This document shows, in pieces, positions 62,780 through 64,000 of a stretch of 64,000 bases of DNA. Numbering within the stretch: position 1 is the stretch's first letter; each line of letters begins with the position of its first letter. Under the pieces are notes generated by a model that was given only the letters and a program-made list of their open reading frames with translations, did no database searches and was not told the DNA's origin. The position numbers were made by a program, and so were the translations under genes. Source of the stretch: Paenirhizobium cremeum (GTDB taxonomy: Bacteria > Pseudomonadota > Alphaproteobacteria > Rhizobiales > Rhizobiaceae); contig NZ_JAGGCS010000007.1 in NCBI RefSeq assembly GCF_022884085.1, forward strand, positions 59,458 through 123,457, written 5' to 3'.

Positions 62780-64000
62780 TTAGAAATCCATGCCGGCGCC
62801 TGCGGGCATGGCCGGAGCGGCTTCCTTCTTGGGCTTCTCGGCGATCATGGCTTCCGTCGTCACCAGAAGACCGGCGACGGAGGCCGCATCCTGCAGCGCG
62901 GTGCGGACGACCTTGACCGGGTCGATCACGCCCTGAAGGTAAAGGTCGCCATATTCACCGGTCTGAGCGTTCCAGCCATAGGAAAACTCGGACCTTTCAC
63001 GCAGTTTGCCAACGATGACCGAACCTTCGGCGCCGGCGTTCTCGGCAATCTGGCGGACAGGCGCCTCAATCGCCCGGCGTACGATATCGACGCCGACACG
63101 CTGATCGTCATTGGCGGTCTTGAGACCGTCGAGTGCCTTGACGGCGCGCAAGAGGGCGACACCCCCGCCCGGCAGGATGCCTTCCTCGACGGCGGCGCGG
63201 GTGGCATGCAGCGCATCGTCCACCCGGTCCTTCTTTTCCTTCACTTCGAGTTCAGTCGCACCGCCGACGCGGCTGACGGCAACGCCGCCAGCGAGCTTGG
63301 CAAGACGTTCCTGCAGCTTTTCGCGGTCGTAGTCGGAGGTGGTCTCTTCGATCTGCGCACGGATTTGCGCCGTGCGTCCCTCGATCTCGGCCTTGGAACC
63401 GGCGCCGTCGATGATGGTGGTATTTTCCTTCTCGATGGCAACCTTCTTGGCGCGGCCGAGCATGTTCAACGTCACATTCTCGAGCTTGATGCCGAGGTCT
63501 TCGGAGATGACGGTGCCGCCGGTCAGGATGGCGATGTCTTCCAGCATGGCCTTGCGGCGGTCGCCGAAGCCCGGAGCCTTGACGGCAGCGATCTTGAGGC
63601 CACCACGCAGCTTGTTGACGACGAGCGTTGCAAGGGCTTCGCCTTCGACGTCTTCAGCAATGATGAGGAGCGGCTTGCCGGACTGAACGACGGCTTCGAG
63701 AACCGGCAGCATGGCCTGCAGGTTAGACAGCTTCTTCTCGTGGATCAGGACATAGGGGTCCTCGAGTTCGACCCGCATCTTCTCCTGATTGGTGACGAAA
63801 TAGGGCGAGAGATAGCCGCGGTCGAACTGCATGCCTTCGACGACTTCGAGTTCGGTTTCGGCGGTCTTGGCTTCCTCGACGGTGATGACGCCTTCGTTGC
63901 CGACCTTCTGCATGGCTTCGGCGAGATAGCGGCCGATTTCGGCATCACCATTGGCCGAGATCGTGCCGACCTGGGCAATCTCGGAATTGCTGGTGATCTT
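62780..64000 (-). CDS. groEL: Chaperonin GroEL, C-terminal part (5' end outside window)
   Basis: 407 codons, open to the window edge. The protein contains characteristic GroEL stretches ([40 protein letters not shown]) and ends in MPAGAGMDF, rather than a long GGM repeat. It folds proteins in a 14-subunit ring with GroES. Rhizobia often carry several groEL copies and this may be one of them; the upstream groES and any CIRCE element lie outside the window. Confidence 0.96.
   Translation of the reverse strand, partial: KITSNSEIAQVGTISANGDAEIGRYLAEAMQKVGNEGVITVEEAKTAETELEVVEGMQFDRGYLSPYFVTNQEKMRVELEDPYVLIHEKKLSNLQAMLPVLEAVVQSGKPLLIIAEDVEGEALATLVVNKLRGGLKIAAVKAPGFGDRRKAMLEDIAILTGGTVISEDLGIKLENVTLNMLGRAKKVAIEKENTTIIDGAGSKAEIEGRTAQIRAQIEETTSDYDREKLQERLAKLAGGVAVSRVGGATELEVKEKKDRVDDALHATRAAVEEGILPGGGVALLRAVKALDGLKTANDDQRVGVDIVRRAIEAPVRQIAENAGAEGSVIVGKLRERSEFSYGWNAQTGEYGDLYLQGVIDPVKVVRTALQDAASVAGLLVTTEAMIAEKPKKEAAPAMPAGAGMDF

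Overview
The window is a GC-rich, densely coded alphaproteobacterial segment, most likely from a member of the Rhizobiaceae (Rhizobium/Ensifer/Shinella-like). The signs are the fused Pha1-type (Mrp) K+/H+ antiporter, a RirA-type iron operator motif, an RpoE-ChrR pair with its own promoter type, a biuret hydrolase closely resembling my memory of the R. leguminosarum enzyme, and rhizobial-style ABC transporters. No rRNA, tRNA, CRISPR array, transposase or integrase was seen. Species and replicon type cannot be decided from sequence alone.

Layout. 1-3352: end of a CUT1 sugar/glycerol-phosphate ABC cluster (permease, phosphodiesterase, ATPase) with an RpiR regulator. 3439-5469: ECF sigma and anti-sigma pair, then a BI-1 family membrane protein. 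5614-7254: Lrp regulator divergent from an ornithine cyclodeaminase family enzyme. 7462-8864: a less GC-rich three-gene accessory cassette (RelE-like?, HTH, DUF6941-like) with TTG starts. 8989-15016: phaAB-C-D-E-F-G antiporter operon on the minus strand, then a small HTH gene. 15574-19728: an iron-uptake unit (RirA-like operator, FecI-type sigma, FecR, TonB receptor with STN domain). 20096-21916: a ClC-type channel or antiporter. 21982-29670: LysR regulator divergent from a BMP-type ABC transporter with two BiuH-like cysteine hydrolases, a cupin and the N-terminal scrap of an allophanate hydrolase/amidase gene; this looks like a decayed biuret or related ureide utilisation locus. 29759-34721: two adjacent arsenic resistance modules, each with its own ArsR and palindromic operator.

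34837-40593: flavin oxidoreductase of the N-methylproline demethylase/TMADH type, a TetR regulator, an Ldh-family dehydrogenase, a small unknown protein and a SerA-like dehydrogenase. 40722-50445: complete benzoate to catechol to beta-ketoadipate enol-lactone pathway in one minus-strand operon (catB-catC-catA-benA-benB-benC-benD-MFS-pcaD), divergent from catR, which has an ATAC-N7-GTAT operator across its start. 50554-55837: NtrC-family response regulator carrying a one-base frameshift, a Cache/HAMP histidine kinase, then an OFA-family transporter behind a textbook sigma-54 promoter with paired palindromic upstream sites. 55976-62005: DUF2177 protein, RpoE-ChrR, and a divergent set (flavin oxidoreductase, DUF1365, cyclopropane-fatty-acid synthase-like methyltransferase) with an SDR, as in singlet-oxygen/lipid-modification regulons. 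62292-64000: a 75-residue unknown protein and the C-terminal part of a GroEL.

The most promising points for follow-up are the BMP transporter/BiuH locus with its broken allophanate step, the complete sigma-54 circuit whose activator gene is frameshifted, and the accessory cassette at 7.4-8.9 kb.
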